NCBI GenBank assembly: GCA_049653045.1
Contig: JBASFN010000190.1
Span: forward strand, 1 to 6,448
Source: UBA7657 sp049653045
Lineage (GTDB): Bacteria > Pseudomonadota > Alphaproteobacteria > Micavibrionales > Micavibrionaceae
Direction of reading: 5' to 3'
Length of the DNA stretch: 6,448 nucleotides
Every line of letters begins with the position of its first letter. The first letter of the stretch is position 1. The notes beneath the pieces were generated by a model. It ran no database searches. It was not told where the DNA came from and worked only from the letters and a program-made list of their open reading frames with translations. Positions 5,799 to 6,448 of this stretch are shown here, in pieces. The position numbers and the translations under genes are program-made.

Positions 5799-6448
5799 GT
5801 GTTCAATCTTTCCATGAAAATGCGTGCGGCTTCTTTTTCTGCAACCTGCCGCGAACGACCCTCTGCTATAACATCGTCATAACCCCGCACACTGAGGCTG
5901 ACGGAAAAAATAGGAGCATGATCCGGACCGCTCGTGCTGGCAATTTTATAAAGGGGCAGGGGTAGGCCGCGTTCCTGCGCCCATTCCTGCAGGGCGGTTT
6001 TGGGATGCTGCGGCGGGGCTTTCATCTTGGCAAATTTGTCCTGCCATAATTTTTGTATTAACAAGCGGCAAGGCTCCAGTCCGCCATCTAGGTAAACCGC
6101 GCCGATCAAGGCCTCCAGCGAGTCGGCTAAGATATTCTCGTTTTTCTCGCCCCCGGCGTAACGTTCCGCCGATGATAAATCCAATGCCGCCCCTAAATTC
6201 ATTTCCATGGCGATTTCCGCGAGCAATTCGCCTTGCACCAGTGCGGCCAGTCTTTTGGCAAGGTCGCCTTCTTTCTCTGCCGGGAATTTTTCAAACAGCG
6301 TTTCGGCGATAATAAGGCCAAGAACGCGATCCCCTAGAAATTCCAGCCTTTCGTAATCTTTTTCTCCGCCCGTGCTGGAGTGGGTCAGCGCATCGGCCAG
6401 CAGTGATTTATTTTTAAAAGCGTAGCCGAGGGCAGCTTCAACCTGTTC
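5795..6448 (-). CDS. rnc: Ribonuclease III, N-terminus cut off by the window
   Basis: Double-strand-specific endoribonuclease that processes rRNA precursors and structured mRNAs. The frame stays open to the right edge, giving 217 residues; roughly 5-20 N-terminal residues are missing. Translating 6446 leftward gives EQVEAALGYAFKNKSLL and then the family signature ERLEFLGDRVL (33-43 of the visible part). Catalytic and metal-binding residues corresponding to E. coli E38, E41, D45, D114 and E117 are seen as E33, E36, D40, D109 and E112 (the last two in ILADSLEALIG). A dsRNA-binding domain follows (about 149-215) with HPKTALQEWAQ (148-158) and the basic helix RSRQVAEKEAA (198-208). The GTG at 6238 is not a start: it is the Val of AALVQGELLAE inside the nuclease domain. 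The gene is coupled to era downstream. Confidence 0.96.
   Translation of the reverse strand, partial: EQVEAALGYAFKNKSLLADALTHSSTGGEKDYERLEFLGDRVLGLIIAETLFEKFPAEKEGDLAKRLAALVQGELLAEIAMEMNLGAALDLSSAERYAGGEKNENILADSLEALIGAVYLDGGLEPCRLLIQKLWQDKFAKMKAPPQHPKTALQEWAQERGLPLPLYKIASTSGPDHAPIFSVSLSVRGYDDVIAEGRSRQVAEKEAARIFMERLNT

Noticed and set aside
5425..5817. 130-residue plus-strand open frame opposite era
   Set aside because: A shadow of the era GTPase domain; the protein shows no family motif and its frame follows era codon bias.
6236..6238. GTG as the start of a 147-residue protein on the minus strand
   Set aside because: The frame continues to the right edge and encodes the ERLEFLGD catalytic signature of RNase III; this GTG is an internal valine.
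1..6448. Novel defence, mobile or biosynthetic system
   Set aside because: All six genes belong to well-known housekeeping or regulatory families with intact motifs. No transposase, integrase, direct-repeat array or unknown multi-gene cassette is visible.

Overview
The window looks like core chromosome of an alphaproteobacterium with moderate GC content (by eye near half). The strongest pointer is a full-length GcrA, a cell-cycle regulator essentially confined to Alphaproteobacteria. A tandem cold-shock-domain protein and a single long bifunctional Rel/SpoT fit the same group. I cannot name a genus. I see no mobile element, CRISPR array, tRNA, rRNA or phage gene, and no convincing sign of an undescribed multi-gene system.

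Layout from left to right. A RelA/SpoT-family (p)ppGpp synthetase/hydrolase on the plus strand is cut by the left edge and ends at 1875. A long-chain acyl-CoA ligase (fadD type) on the minus strand, 3554 to 1872, meets it head-on with interlocked stop codons. A 142-base divergent intergenic region (3555-3696) carries two GANTC sites and nested inverted repeats. A tandem cold-shock protein starts from TTG and runs 3697-4206 on the plus strand. A hairpin at 4233-4257 can terminate both this gene and the convergent gcrA (4736 to 4239, minus), and it overlaps the last codons of gcrA. The 159-base gap upstream of gcrA (4737-4895) is rich in A-tracts and holds a perfect DnaA box. Then era (5798 to 4896, minus) and rnc (6448 to 5795, minus, cut by the right edge) form a translationally coupled pair with an ATGA overlap.

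Functionally, the genes cover growth control (stringent response), RNA processing and ribosome maturation (RNase III, Era), cold or stationary-phase RNA chaperoning, fatty-acid activation, and cell-cycle transcription (GcrA). The most informative signals are regulatory. A consensus DnaA box sits upstream of gcrA, matching the DnaA-to-gcrA link known in Caulobacter. GANTC, the CcrM methylation motif that GcrA reads, is scarce across the window yet occurs twice in the fadD/cold-shock intergenic region.
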